A DNA stretch of 64,000 nt from Agarophyton chilense (Eukaryota; Rhodophyta; Florideophyceae; Gracilariales; Gracilariaceae). Within the stretch, counting starts at the first letter, position 1. Each line of letters begins with the position of its first letter. The translations under genes and the position numbers were made by a program. The notes beneath the pieces are model-generated. The model searched no databases. It was given only the letters and a program-made list of their open reading frames with translations, and was not told the origin of the DNA. The stretch lies in the NCBI GenBank assembly GCA_030374765.1, contig JARGXX010000016.1, forward strand, positions 744,001 to 808,000. Direction: 5' to 3'. Positions 1 through 12,083 of this stretch are shown one piece after another.

Positions 1-2514
1 CTTCAATTGTGACAAACAGTGACACGCAAGATAGATTTGTAAAAGATCATTCGAGCAAATGGTGTGATATAAACTATAACGGTAGCGGTGGTTTAAGACC
101 TTTCGGTTCTAGAGAGCCCCCAACGGTCTCGACCTAGAAGGCGGAGATTGAAGATACCTGTAAGGGGGGGATGCACCAGCCATTGGAGGGTGCCCCAGGA
201 CCGACGGGCTCACTGTTAACACGTTAGTAGACAGTGATGCACAGCGCAAGCGGGTCCGATAAACCGTTAGAAAACCAGACTTGTCTTTACGGTTCACTGT
301 AGACACGCAAAGGGGTAAAAGTAGTCTAGTTAGTGCTTAACTTTTCAATAGTGATCGGTATGGCCATGTTTGGTGAAGATATACATTAAACCGACCACCA
401 GACTTACAGTAGCGTTTCGTCACGTGGCCACGGGGAGGTACACTTGAGGTGCGCTTTCTTATTTACTGAATCCTATCTATCTAATACTAAACTAGCTAAA
501 AGCTATACTTATTGCTTACTAGATTACTGTAGTACACGGCGCATGCCATAAACAATCCAAGTTCAACTCCAGGCCATCATTATCTCCTTGGCGTGGCTCC
601 CTTTACCACAGAACCCCCTCCTAGCGACAGCTACGCCCCGTGGCTGTACCTAAATGCGTTCGCCAGTGCAGTAAACTACAGTGCAGCAGTCGCCAGTGTG
701 AGATGCATATACCGTTTGGTAATGCTGCGCGGAAAGCCAAACGATTTCGATCACTGTCGTGGTGCGTGAGGTTCATCTTCCATGGTCGTCCGTTTCGGCT
801 TTTCAATCACGCTTGCCAAGACCGTTGCCGATGTGGGCCGGGAGTTCATGTACCGATCGGTTTTTGTCGCCGTCTCCATTGCAGGTTTCCTGGGCATTCC
901 GTGCCATAAGTCTGTAATGCCTCGTTGGTGTCTTCTCAGTTTCTCCTTTCTTCGTCGCGCGTTACCCTCTTGGTTTCAGCGCTTCTGTTCATCTCCTGTC
1001 TCTCCTGTTCCCGTATCGTATTGGTTGGCGTGCATTGGTCGCGATGCGTGCGGATTCCTCGAAATCTTGTGGTGCCAGTCGAGTGTCCGCCCAAGTGTCA
1101 AATAAGCACGGTGATGGCTCTCACCGTGTGTCCAATCCGATTACAGGTGTGATTAACGTGTCATTGGGGCCCCTTCGATTTTTTCCCGCTCAATCAGCGG
1201 AGAACTCGAGCACCTCCGAAGTCACTCTGGACGACCGTCATGGTTTGCATCGGTCGTGAGATCCGGCCGTCAGAGGGTACATAGAACCTGGTTCCAAGGC
1301 AATAACGCGCCAGTCTGCTTCTCCATCCTTGTTGGGTACCATGTCTGGTAAGGCTCCCCAAGGTTTGAATCGCAGCCGAGATAACTCGAAGCCTCTGACT
1401 GGCTCCCACTCTCGGTGTCGTGGTCGTGGCCAGGGCGTTACTGCTTCGGTTTTCTATTCAATTTTACACTTAGAACCTTCCTTGTACTACCAACGTCACG
1501 CCTACTACCGAGTATCCAAATAGTGGCCAAAATATTCGTAAGTTCGTCACGAAATTGTGTTTGAAGGATAGTGAAAAGCCTTGCCACACGATTGGATCAA
1601 TACGTAAGTGTCATCATCATCTTGATATATGATGCACTGTTTTTTGCGTAGGCAAGTGATTCCGCCGCCTGCGAAGAAACCTCATTTTGCGCGCTTTGTT
1701 TGTGTGACAATGAACAGGCGCGCCCCCACGCAAGAGACCCGTTTCTTGGCAGATCTGCTTTGGCGCCTTGCGTCTTCCGTTGCGTGCTGTATTGCACATG
1801 AGTGCTTAGGACTGAGCGTGCCCAATCTCGTGCGCACTAAGCCACTGCTGTTGAGCTTGTTACTCGTTCGCACACGAAGCGTGGTAACCATCCGTACCCC
1901 TTGGTGTCTACAGACGCAGAGTATTGGCCTTACCTGAGGTCAGCTTGGTGTCATATGAAGCCAGTTCTATTTCCCAAAGAATTAGTAAAAATTGATGGTT
2001 TCCAAACTGCACTGGCGTATTTTATTTTCTAAGTAAAAAAACAATTTTCGAATCATGTTTCCCCTGCTTCAATCTACATTCTTTAAACATTTCACTTCAG
2101 TAACACCAGCTCAGTTGTTTCACAACCACTCGGAGACTAATAAAACAAGGGTTCAAACATCACCGAATTCAGTGAAACTCGAAAACTTTTACGAGAGCTC
2201 GACCAATTCTAAAAATCATTATGGTCTAAGAATTTATTTGCGTCCTCTTGAACAGCAGACATAATAATGTGACATCTGCTATAGGGAAGTTTTCGAAAGA
2301 GACCAAAATACATCTAGCAAGTTGAGTAACGCCGATTTAATTAGTAAAGGCGTAAGGTAATTTAAACTTTCGCTTTATACTTTTAAAATATATCTCTAAC
2401 ACAGCCTCAAAACGCATCTTAACACATGACCATCAATTTGGTTGACTAAATACTGTTTGAAGTATGATAAATGTCACGCAGATGATCTAAAAAATCAATC
2501 ACGACGGGTTCCCC
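1..2514. other. Gene-poor stretch, no supported gene
   Basis: No frame here reads as a recognisable protein. Several overlapping frames of 60-110 codons are open on both strands between about 640 and 1940, which is what GC-richer non-coding DNA gives by chance. Around 780-1440 there is a pyrimidine-rich leader-like stretch ending in a start codon in good context (near 1341), similar in style to the leaders of the LTR elements further right. It may be worn retroelement debris, but I could not align it to any other part of the window. Bases 1940-2514 are AT-rich and featureless. Confidence 0.4.
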
Positions 2515-4385
2515 TGAACTTCTCTACCATATTCAGATCATCTTAGCCTGGCCTATTATGCCTATTAATTCTTGAACAACAAGAATAATATGCCTAGAAT
2601 ATCTCCGGAATAGCAATAGAAAAAGAGGATATTTCTTTGTTATTCCACCAGTCCTCTTCATTCTTTCACGAGAAATGGGATTTCTTGGTTGCGTACTGCT
2701 GAATGTCCTTATGAAATATCTCCTCTAACCGTCCACCCAGAGCACAGAAATCTTTTTTTGATGCAATTCAGGCAGCTTTGCGACCATTGACACGTGCTGG
2801 CTTCATGCCGTCATCGTAATTTCAGAAAGATGTGTCACAGGAAACCTTCTCATGGCTCGTTTTACAACCCCAATAAATCGCATTCCTCTTTTCAAAAATT
2901 TCTTCAGCAGTTTAAAGAAATGCAAAATATGAATCGGCTCAAACGATTCGATCAGTTGTGAACCAGTTCTCAACAAGTCTAATTAAAACAGCTGTTCCAC
3001 GCGCATGTCCCGATTCAAAAGGCTGTACATTTAGTTGCGTAGCTCCCGTTGTGATTTATATTTTGAGAATCATTCCAATCCTATCACAACACACTGTTTC
3101 TAATCCACAACCATTTTCATGTTTCTCATTAAGAGCAGTGTAGTGTGGAAGTCCGATTTCAATCCAGTTTCCCCCGAGTCGGTACCAACGTGACATATTT
3201 TCGTCCACGCACTAAGTGTGTGACGGAATTATGAAAGCTTTTCGATGGTCATTCATGGCTTTCACAAACTCAGAAAGGCATGACCAGCTGCATTCTCCTT
3301 ATTTTTAATCTTTCTCAGACCTAATGAAAAAGCTAAATTGCCGTATATGTTCAAACCGATTGCGTGATATGATCTTTCTGAGCTGCTAAGATTCAACATA
3401 TTTAGAACACGTGTCTTTAGATCAAAATGATGTTGTATTTGAAACTTCAAAGAGTGTCAGTAACATCATCAGACCAAAAAACTTCAAAATTTCATCTTTG
3501 ATCGTCTGCTTTAAGCCTTTGTCTTCCAGCCGAGAGTTGATAGATCGGACGACTTTTTCGAAATGAGCTACAAAAAACATCTGCATGAAAAAATCCAATG
3601 CAGAGAGTTCTGAAGATGCATGAATGGTGGAGATAAAATCTCCAACAGGTCCCGTGACTTTCCATTGATGCATTTGCACTCAGCCATTCAGAGTCAAGGA
3701 TACATTTTCCGTTGTCCATTTTATGGAATGAAATTCCACAAAGCTGTCTTGTGTGTCACTGTTTGTCACAGTGGGAGAGCTCAACGGATTCACTGTGTGA
3801 CTTTCATCGCCATCCGTGACAGAAGGCTGCTCTTCTTTGTTCGAACTTCGTTTGTACTAACAGCACCATTCATCTACACGTTCGTGAAGATGGCTTCTTG
3901 AGCAGTTTCCTGAACCCTGAAATGATTCCCAGCTTTTAAATTGCAAATTTTGATAGTGCACGCTTTCCCGCGACCAGGTAGCTCGAAGTTTATGGTGACA
4001 AAACTGTGCCTCCGATTATTTATGACGACAACGTCCACTTTTGTAACCTTTCCCCTGACGACTTTCGTCTTTCTTTTCCTGCCAAAGAGGGCTTTGCAGT
4101 TGATCTTCGATGTAATGAGACGTGCACGGGTGTTCACTCTGTTTATCAATACACGTCGGGAATCCATAGATGATGGCATATTTGATAAATTATGAAAGTA
4201 TGGAGTAAAGATGTTGTTGTTTACAGGGTGTTAACGATCGTTCGTGATATTTGGGGTCGAAGACAGAAAAGAAGAGAGTATCGACAAGGTCTGGCCACAG
4301 AAACTTAAGGAAATCGACAAAGTTTACAAAAATTATCCATGTGATAATTCTGGCCTCATATGAGGCCATTGGTCGTAAAGACACT
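2515..4385 (-). mobile_element. PiggyBac-type DNA transposon, worn copy 1
   Basis: The minus strand encodes scattered pieces of a PiggyBac-type transposase that align block by block with the better copy at 12962-15203. The N-terminal basic region lies at about 3874-4179 (RRV...NRV.TRARL, then VDVVV.NNRRH.FV, then ELPGRGK). A middle block lies at 3422-3679 (GPVGDFI, then KFFGLMMLLTLFEVSN). DDE-domain remnants run down to about 2570. Many frame changes and stops separate the blocks, so no active enzyme is encoded. The right end carries one 16-bp palindrome GGCCTCATATGAGGCC (4352-4367) followed by CGTAAAGACACT, matching the ends of the related copies. The left end near 2515 is uncertain. It is set by a weak match to the palindrome (TGGCCTATTATGCC) just before the coding homology starts. 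Confidence 0.8.
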
Positions 4386-7300
4386 TGAATGCCGTCCGCG
4401 CCCGCCTTCGCCAAAGCCATGTCTTTCCGCGCACGGTAAAGGCCACCAGGCTTCTTCCATTTTCACCTCCGGCTCGCACTCTCTCTGGCGCGCCTCTGCG
4501 CTATCTGAGCCATGAATCGAGCCCCTGACAGTGAGAGCCACGCCCGTCGAGCGGCGGCCGGTTTGAGTCAAGCGCCAGGCGGGTCATTTTTATAGAACAT
4601 GCTACCCGTACGGCCGTTGTGGACACTGATTCGAAACGGTGGTGCGCAGAAGCTCCTGATTAACCCCGGGCGTCTTATCATACATCAAACCCCAGAGTCT
4701 GCCGTAGCTACTATCTTCAATCATTTAAATGAACTGTACCCGGTACACACGATAGACATGATCCATCATCTTGCGCTCGTCTAGATTCCGCTTCTCGATT
4801 TGCGTCGAAGTGCGCGCTGGTCAACTCGCGCGTTTCGCGAATCCGTGATCTGTGGCGGTCGTCGCGTATGGGAAGTACTCTCTACACATGGGCATACCAT
4901 GTGCTACACCAGCAACACGTTCAGTATTCATAGCCTCTTCAAAATGGTGTTATAATTCTTATTTTTTTTGGATTCAATTCTTTTGATCCGCTGTGGTGCA
5001 TTCCCAGATGAATCCTACGAAAATGGAACTTCCTTTGAATTTTTTTCGACACAGGCTGGCAGAGTGATAATTCGGACAAGTTTAGTTCTCGGTAAGAAGT
5101 GTTTGGAAAAGACAGGTCTTGGCCAAGTGGTTGCAAACAGAATCTAAATAGTGTCAGACACTGTTTTGTAATTTTCCACCACGTTACTATCGAGCGAAAG
5201 AACACATAAGTGAAGGATGCCTTCTTTATAAAGCAAGGTGTTTGTATAACTTTTAAGAAGTCTATTCAGAGTAGCATCTTCATTTTGGAAATATTCAACC
5301 TCCTTGCAAGACAGTACTATTTTGCTTTCTCTTATTTTAGTTTTTCCAATATAGGACGCAATAGCTTGGACACAACTTGGACCTTTCCGGTCAAACTGGT
5401 TTTAATGTTCTATATTTAAATAATGTGACACATGGGACGGGCAATCAGTAAAACTGCAGATTATTGCGTCGACAAGATTTTTGGGACTGCTACCGAAGCG
5501 TGCTACATATATACATTACGATGCGTGAACCGTTCCAAAACTAAGCACACAGTGGCGAGCTGAACTCAATGAGTGTTGTATTCCTAAGCGCCGCCGTCTC
5601 CCTTCGACTTCTTCGCCGACGTCACTTTCGTCCTTTTCAAGGGGCACCACGCCGTCCATATCCCGACTTCTCCACGCTCGACTGCGCCGCCCGTCTCCGC
5701 TTCCCTCACTCGCGACACCACCTTGCCTTCAAAAACTTTCAAACAGCTTGTGACACGTGAAAGTTGCGTGCGACTTCAACGTGTGTCTTCGAACGCTAGT
5801 CGAGCTAGTGACAGAAGGCATCGCACAATGCGCCTCAAATGCAGGTTTGTACTACACGTGGCTTACGGACCAGAGTACAATTCCTATGTAAGGGGCAGTA
5901 GGGGTGGCTTCTCCAAGACAAAAGAGACTGGCGCGTGTAATAAAAACGCGTCTTTGCGCCGATAGCACCCTTTAGTGCGCTACAGCAGCCATCGCTCTAC
6001 TCTGCTGCGCTTCTAGTGAAATTGTTTTGGAGTGCGTCCTTTGGGCACACCCTATGTCAGAGCCGGGGTAGGCAGAGCTTCAAGTCCAGCGCTGCCCAAC
6101 CGCCGCCCCACACATGTAGAGGAAGCTCACGTCCTGCACCGGTGCATAAGTTTAATAGAACACCAATGCATATGGCCGGCAATGGTATCATTCCACGAAT
6201 CATCCTGGAATTTTCTTAGGCAATCCTTGAATGAACTTTTTTGTGCGAGCTTGAAAAAACAAGGTGATGTACAGGAGAAGGACAATAAAGATTATTCTTC
6301 CAATTGAAATGCTTGGGAAGGAGCGGGCAAAGCTGAACGTCATAGACGTGCAATCTCTTAGGAATTACTATGCCCAATCCGAATTCACCACGTAGCCTTA
6401 TTTTGGCTTTCATAGAACTAATTTTATAGAACGAAAGAAAGCAGAGAATTTCTGCGCCCCCACAAAGCCACGGACACGCTCATTTACGGGCTTGAAGCCG
6501 TCGAAATCAAGTTTTGAGCGCAAAGGCTGCTCTGAAAATTGGATATGATCCCTTGACGATAATGTAGCCGACTTTAACGAATTTGCACATAATTGCACGT
6601 CGTCCGAGATCTCTCGAAATGGAAACTCACGGGTCGTTTGAAGTCGTTCTCTCTCAAGAATTCAGATAAAACGATTTCTGACCTCTAGTCTAAGCAACAG
6701 TAAGAATGATTGTGGTGCTGTAATGTGTAACTATTGGACAGGTTTTCGGGAACCCACCCTTTTTTCAATCCCAAAGCAATATTAGCACTTTTCGTGTCCG
6801 GTTTTTCGAAAAAGATATACTACAGAATGATGAGGGTGCCATGCTCCAAATTTCAAGGCCTTTCGGAGGACTGAAATGTTAAACATCACATTCCAGTAGA
6901 CGGAGACGGCTTTGAGGACAGTGCTATTCTGTAAGTGTCCGTTTGTGGCTCATCTCGTAAGTGCCAGGATCCTTTCAGAGATTTCTAAAAAGGATTTCTA
7001 AGTCAAGTTAAAATTGGTGTTACTTCCTGCTCTACAACTTTTTCATGACTTAATGCTGGAAAAACTCATTTCCTAATTCTCTCTCGTGAAATTTTCGACA
7101 ATGAGCTTCTAATAAAATTACAGAACATCTCGTCCGAGATGAGGAAAGAAACAGCAGACAGTAGCATGCCCCATCTTCGAAGACACTTTGATTGTGACCC
7201 TGAAGTCCTGATGGAAAAAGCAGTTTAGACATTTTGCATCTACCTGCCAATTTTGAAGCTGTTCGAAAACAAACTACGGCCTTTGAAGACCACTTATATC

Positions 7301-8028
7301 TCTGTTGGAAGAACAGGATACCGCTGGGGAAAATGACCAAATTTTTTGACAGTGGTTGGACTCCCTCAATAATACTGTATGCTAAGTACCTCCGGTTCCA
7401 CGAATGCATGCAGGACTGTATTCATTACTGGATCCACTCTTGCACTGGAGACGTTTCGTATGATGAAATGCGTTCTGTAGAATACATTATTAAGCTTAAG
7501 AACCCTTGGGGTGAAATGGAAAAGCATTTGCGACACAGATTGAGTAGCACTGAAATATTACATTACTCTAATCCACAGAAAATGAAAGTAGCTCGAAGAA
7601 CACTACGAATATCATATTTTTGGAGCAGCATTGTATTGCTACTGAACTTCCAAGTAGTTCCTACCCTCTTGACCAACGAACGTTTCAGCTCAGTAGCGTA
7701 TTTCTGTCAGTGGAGAAGACTTTAGCATGTGAGTCTCTAACGCACGCTTGAAACATTAATTTCGGCCAGAAGGCTCGCTACTCAGCAAAGTGATCAGATG
7801 AACTCCACTTTGACATACGATTCTCCCAAAACCTTCAATCCGCACAAATCAGGCATCGGAAAATAGCATATCTTGCAACATTGAGCAGCATCTCTTTTTA
7901 TCTCATAGACCACAAGTTTAAATTTACAATCACCTACGTCTTCTTCACAAACATTTACAACCGTGTAATTTTTATCTTTACCCCTTAGAGAAAACGTAGA
8001 GTGCGAAAAATATTCCGTACCACTGTTC
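4386..8028. other. Unassigned intergenic DNA
   Basis: I recognise no gene here. A GC-rich patch (about 4380-4600) is followed by AT-rich DNA. Short minus-strand blocks at 6216-6598 read as protein-like but match no family I know, and a plus-strand frame at 7234-7725 is listed separately. There is no terminal repeat, LTR boundary or RNA gene that I can support. Confidence 0.35.
7234..7725 (+). other. Unrecognised 163-codon frame
   Basis: This is the longest open plus-strand frame in the 4.4-8.0 kb interval. It opens at a TTG codon; an ATG follows about 100 bases in. The product would be rich in aromatic and basic residues (for example DHLYLCWKNR and FFDSGWTPS), with no signal peptide and no motif I can name. 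The context is repeat debris, so it is more likely a transposon fragment or chance frame than a host gene. Confidence 0.15.
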
Positions 8029-8703
8029 TGTTGAGGTTTTGTCGACTGTGCCCCGAAGCCCTTTGGGGTGTTGGAAACGGTGGAAAACCAAAAGTGGATT
8101 TAAGCATGGGTACTTTTGGGCACATCCCCCCGCGGAAAACCGCATATGCGCATCATCTCAATCTCAACGTAAAACGGCCATCTGATTGGCTACTGCAAAT
8201 GCCCTCATGCAACGTGGTATGGACAAGTGGTCTGGATCTAACAGGGCGTGCTAGGGTTTCGGCCCAAGTGGAGTGATCTGATTTAACGAGAGCGTTGAAT
8301 GAGCACGGGCTATGCAGTTGGAGAGAATGTGCGAATGCGGGCTGGATATGGGGATTTGGTCTTAACAGCCGAATCTGAGCTGCGCAGGGCGGTTGGCACT
8401 GTCGCACCACTTTGCAATTTTTTTTGAGTTTTTATTTGATCTGCTTTATGTTTGAATTTGTTTTGTCGCGCAACCTCTCGTCGAACAGTGGCAAGCTATG
8501 AGACGTGGGTTGCCCGTCGACGGTCAGCACCGGCGGCGGAAGCGCGTGCAAGGTAGATGTAGTTGTCAATGATGGTGGCCGACCACCAAAGTAAATTGTC
8601 AAGGCTGAATACCTTCATTTGTTTTTCTTCTTTTACTTTCGTTTCCTTCTCGTCTTTTTCTTTCGTTTTCTTTTCCTTTTCATAACATGCGCTTACTTTT
8701 TGA
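8029..8703 (+). repeat. Solo LTR, family A (copy A1)
   Basis: This 675-bp repeat aligns end to end with 40281-40955 and 45832-46503. It is bounded by the 5-bp direct repeat TGTTC (8024-8028 and 8704-8708), the target duplication of an LTR element. It starts TGTTGA and ends in TTGA rather than the usual CA. There is no internal element on either side, so it is a solo LTR left by recombination. Orientation follows copy A2, which precedes a plus-strand Copia-type gag. Divergence from A3 is moderate, with scattered substitutions and small indels, so it is not recent. Confidence 0.8.
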
Positions 8704-9593
8704 TGTTCAAACGATCGTGTTTCTTAACAGCCCGGACTTTCTTGTTAGAGAACCGTTCAGTACAACGCTTCTTCAGCACTGACGTAGGCGGTTCATTTTT
8801 GGTCAATTCATTGTCTTCATCAATCGTCTACTTTTTAGCTTTCGGTATTTATGGGTGCGAGGCTCTCATGGGAAACTTTTCTCATTGAAATCTACTCACT
8901 ATTTGATTCCAAATTTCTTTTCTGTTCACAAACCTACTGATCTTAGGATCTCTTTTCCTGCTTAAAATGTTGTGCAAGCGATGTGTCGTCTCGGGATCTC
9001 TATCATTGTCGCGTTCTAAATTCACTTTCTTCTTCTTGCGCTTAGATTTGAATGGTCGGACTACCTCTTCTGCATTATCTGATTCACTTTATACATGATG
9101 TAAAGCCCAGTATCTTTCCTGCCATTATTACAGATGTCCTTTGTTTTGGCATGTTCTCTAGAAGCATCAGCACTTCAATTGATAGAGACGTTCTTCTTCC
9201 GGCGATCCATCAGAAACCTCTTAGTACTGCTCTTGTTCTCAGCGTTAGACGTCTTTCAACTTTTATGGTGCGTCACTTTGTTTCGAAGTTTTCGAATGAT
9301 GCATTTCAGCGACCCCCTATCGCGTTCGGTATAAGAAAATAGCGTGTGCTTCTCGTTGACATGAATAAGGAGCTTCCCAATTCCCTGGTGGAAGATGGTT
9401 TGGTTGGTGCTGTCTTTTGTGCTTCGATCATTTCTTTTGCTCACGCGATTGGAAAAAAACCCTGCAAGTCCGAAGCTTCCCTCCAACAGTACCAATAACG
9501 GTTACGGAATAAGTCGCCCGGATGGATGCAAATTTGAGATATTTTAAATGGTCACATTCATCCAAGCTCTAGTGTGAGCTGTAACGCAATGAA
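8704..9593. other. AT-rich intergenic DNA
   Basis: The stretch begins with the 5-bp target duplication of the solo LTR. The rest is T-rich, with short frames of 65-95 codons on both strands (for example 9052-9342) that carry low-complexity Phe/Leu/Ser and no motif. I see no gene here. Confidence 0.4.
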
Positions 9594-10311
9594 TGTTCGG
9601 TCAGAGTCCGGGTTTCGACCGGTGGTAGCGTAGTGGAGCGGGTCCTAAGGTTCGAATCCTTGACGGCAGCACTCCCAGAGTACTTGGTGCAATGGGCTGG
9701 CATTAACTGCGTAGTCCTACAGGTTGGAGCGACGGAAACGATGGCTTGAAGACCAAAGGGTGGAACTAATATACCAAAGGGGGTAATTTAGTATCCTAAC
9801 GGTACCTACCGTACTCTACGGGAGAAGCGTCACTCGAGCCAACTAAATAATACTGGCGAGGCGCTGAGATCTCCCTGGCACTGTAGTGTTAATCTATTAC
9901 ACTTATTAAGTTACATTAATAATCTACATGAGTCCACCTGAGGTCGACCCGCACACGTGTCCCCTGCAAGATCCTTCGGGGCCCTGCAGCTTACAGGGCT
10001 CAAACGTTATCATCGCTCCTTCACATATCTCTCCCGTTGGGATTGGGCAGTCACGGCGAAGTCCAAATTGCCTCACCCCTTCCTGGGGTTCTGGCTCTAA
10101 CTGGACCTATGGGTGAACCTCCAATCTTGCCTTTGGGGTCGGAACGTCGTGATCCTGAGTGTCTTAATGGCCTGGAAACGAGCGGTGCCGTGTCCGACAT
10201 GTCCACGTCTTATGTCCATGCCGGGGGTTAGTTGTTCTCGATACCAGAGGGCGCGACGGGGCGTCGCATCGCCACAATCCTCGGGAGTACCAGTGCGTAA
10301 GAGCTGACCCT
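9594..10311 (+). repeat. LTR-like repeat, family D (copy D1)
   Basis: About 470 bp from 9594 (starting TGTTCGGTCAG) align with the reverse complement of 35455-35919, including the shared stretch GCTTACAGG and the motif GCTCCTTCAC. The repeat probably continues to about 10311. There a possible primer-binding site, TGGCGCCAGGTTGGCAA, would mark the LTR end; this end is inferred from one copy only. Near its start it contains perfect matches to the tRNA-type internal promoter boxes: TAGCGTAGTGG at 9626-9636 and GGTTCGAATCC at 9649-9659. These lie only 23 bases apart, so it is not a tRNA gene. The boxes are worn in copy D2. Confidence 0.55.
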
Positions 10312-10445
10312 TGGCGCCAGGTTGGCAATTAGTTCACCTAAGATACTGTACGCGCACCTGGAGGAGGGGGTTTCTTGCCGCTTTTCCTATCCTTCGGTAT
10401 TTCTTTGGCGACTCTACGCGCGATGTCCGCCGTTAACCATGGTGC

Positions 10446-11166
10446 GTGCTTCGTCCATTCAAGGTCACATCAGTCATCCTGCCCGATTCGGTTTCATCTT
10501 TCCTTCTTCCCGTCGCGGTATTCCTCCATTGGTCGCACTCGATGCCACGATCGCCTTATAAGCCCGTCGGATATGCCATTCTCCCTCCGGTCTATGTCGC
10601 TTCCGTCGGTTTTCCTATCCATTTCCCGGCGGACCAACCTGTAAGCAGCGGCACCATGGCTTCGAACAACCAATCGGGGAGCTCCTCGGGATACCAAGTG
10701 GCTTACAAGCGCCCCGGGGACCGCTATGAACAAACCATCGGACGAAATACGCGGGCAGTGCATCATTCCTTTCTGCGGTTTCGTTGGTATTACTGCCTCG
10801 ATGGACACTGCGACAGTCTTCAGGGAAGCTTTCTATTGGGCGCATCGCTCGGTACGCTACGCCGTGGTGGTCCAACAAGGTCAAGATCTGAAAACCGCTA
10901 TGGTCAATATCCTGCAGCAGAATGACCGAGTGATGTACCAGAGGGTTACTGCGGACCTGGATGCCCGGTATGGTCTACATTTGAGCGACCGGGAGGCTTT
11001 CAATGGTGACAATAGTTCCTCAGGTGAATCTCCGTTGAAGAAGCGTGCCCGGCTCGCTGGGTCGGGTTCTGGTGGTCCAGTTGGCTGCTCTGGTGACCCT
11101 AGTCCCTGTTTCGCTCCTGCAGGTTCCAATGAGGACGATGGGGTTACTCCTGCGCCGTCCCAGTGA
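10446..11166 (+). pseudogene. Gag-like or unknown frame downstream of LTR D
   Basis: Behind a pyrimidine-rich leader, an ATG in strong context (GCACCATGG near 10656) opens a frame rich in Ser, Gly and Asn. Adjacent coding continues in a neighbouring frame to 11166, with a helical middle part (RYAVVVQQGQDLKTAMVNIL) and a Ser/Gly/Pro-rich tail containing a KKRAR basic patch. Its place after LTR D suggests a broken gag, but there is no zinc knuckle and no gag motif I can name. A host gene is possible but less likely. An AATAAA signal follows at about 11244. Confidence 0.35.
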
Positions 11167-11365
11167 GTCCTGTGGGTGTTCCGAGCGCTTCCGCGAACCT
11201 TGAGGTCATGGTGAGGGCTGTTCTTCCTCTGTTAGTTGTCAAATAAATTAATGGTTGTGCTTTCCAAAGGTCGTTCTTGTATCTCAAACGTGCGTGCCTT
11301 GGGACGGCGTCCAATCATGAGAGCGTCTCGGGTTTTACTGAGATTTTTTCGAAGGACAGACCTTG

Positions 11366-11821
11366 TTACCTGATGCGGGAGCTACGACGAACCGTCGTGC
11401 TCCGGCGAACCGTCGTGTCTGGAGACGTTTTGGGAGGCATTTGGGGATTATTTGGACCAGTGGTTGGATTATTCCGACAAATGGTTGGATTATTCGGACC
11501 AATGGTTTCCCCCTCCTGAAGGTCGGGCTCCGAGTGGCTGATTCTGTGCCAATAGCGGGCGATAAAATTAGCCGGAATAGTTTGAGGCTCTTGCAAAGTA
11601 TCTTTCTCAGGTGTGTAGCTGAACCAACGAACGAGATAGCGCATAGTTCCATCTTCTCCCAGACCGGCAGAGATGATGCCCTCAATCCCATATTCCGGTT
11701 GATGTTCATCCTCCGGAAGTAGAGTGTGGTCCGTAGGAGCGAATTCATCGGAATCGGTTGGGAGCGATGGGTCATAGTAGTGGGCATTGACCATCGTGTC
11801 TTCTAACTTGGATAGGTCCAC
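11366..11821 (-). pseudogene. Chromodomain fragment of a Gypsy element
   Basis: The minus strand reads a chromodomain: YGIEGIISAG..., then RYLVRWFSYTPEKDTLQEP, then IPANFIARYWHRI. It is followed by a low-complexity tail made of repeats of GPNNP / RNNPT and a basic end (TTVRRSSRIR). Chromodomains of this type sit at the C-terminus of the integrase of chromoviruses (Gypsy, Metaviridae), where they steer integration to marked chromatin. No integrase core is attached. This is a truncated fossil in the opposite orientation to its neighbours, and the only recognisable piece of its parent. Confidence 0.7.
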
Positions 11822-12083
11822 ATGAGTGTAGTATCAAACCTTCGAATGTGTTGATGATTGGTTATTTCATTGAACGCTTACGCTTGTGGCCGTTGTTTGT
11901 TAACTACCTTCCACACTTGGTACCCCTTACGCTTTTCTATTCTAATCACAGTCTCATATTTAAACGAAACACAGTTAAAAAGCGCTTCTCCTTTGCGATT
12001 TGTTCCTATAGCATATTAAAAGGCTCTCTGGTGCATAATTGGCTGCAAAATAGTATGTCACTTGTATTAAAGTTGAATTGCAA
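11822..12083. other. AT-rich spacer before LTR B
   Basis: This short AT-rich interval lies between the chromodomain relic and the start of LTR B. It has no coding potential and no repeat match within the window. Confidence 0.4.

Noticed and set aside
640-1523. Overlapping plus-strand frames as a small gene cluster
   Set aside because: Several phases are open at once on both strands, none carries a motif, and they resemble chance frames in a pyrimidine-rich leader.
9621-9680. A tRNA gene suggested by the GGTTCGAATCC box
   Set aside because: The A-box and B-box are only 23 bases apart, no anticodon arm or acceptor stem can be folded, and the sequence lies inside a two-copy repeat.
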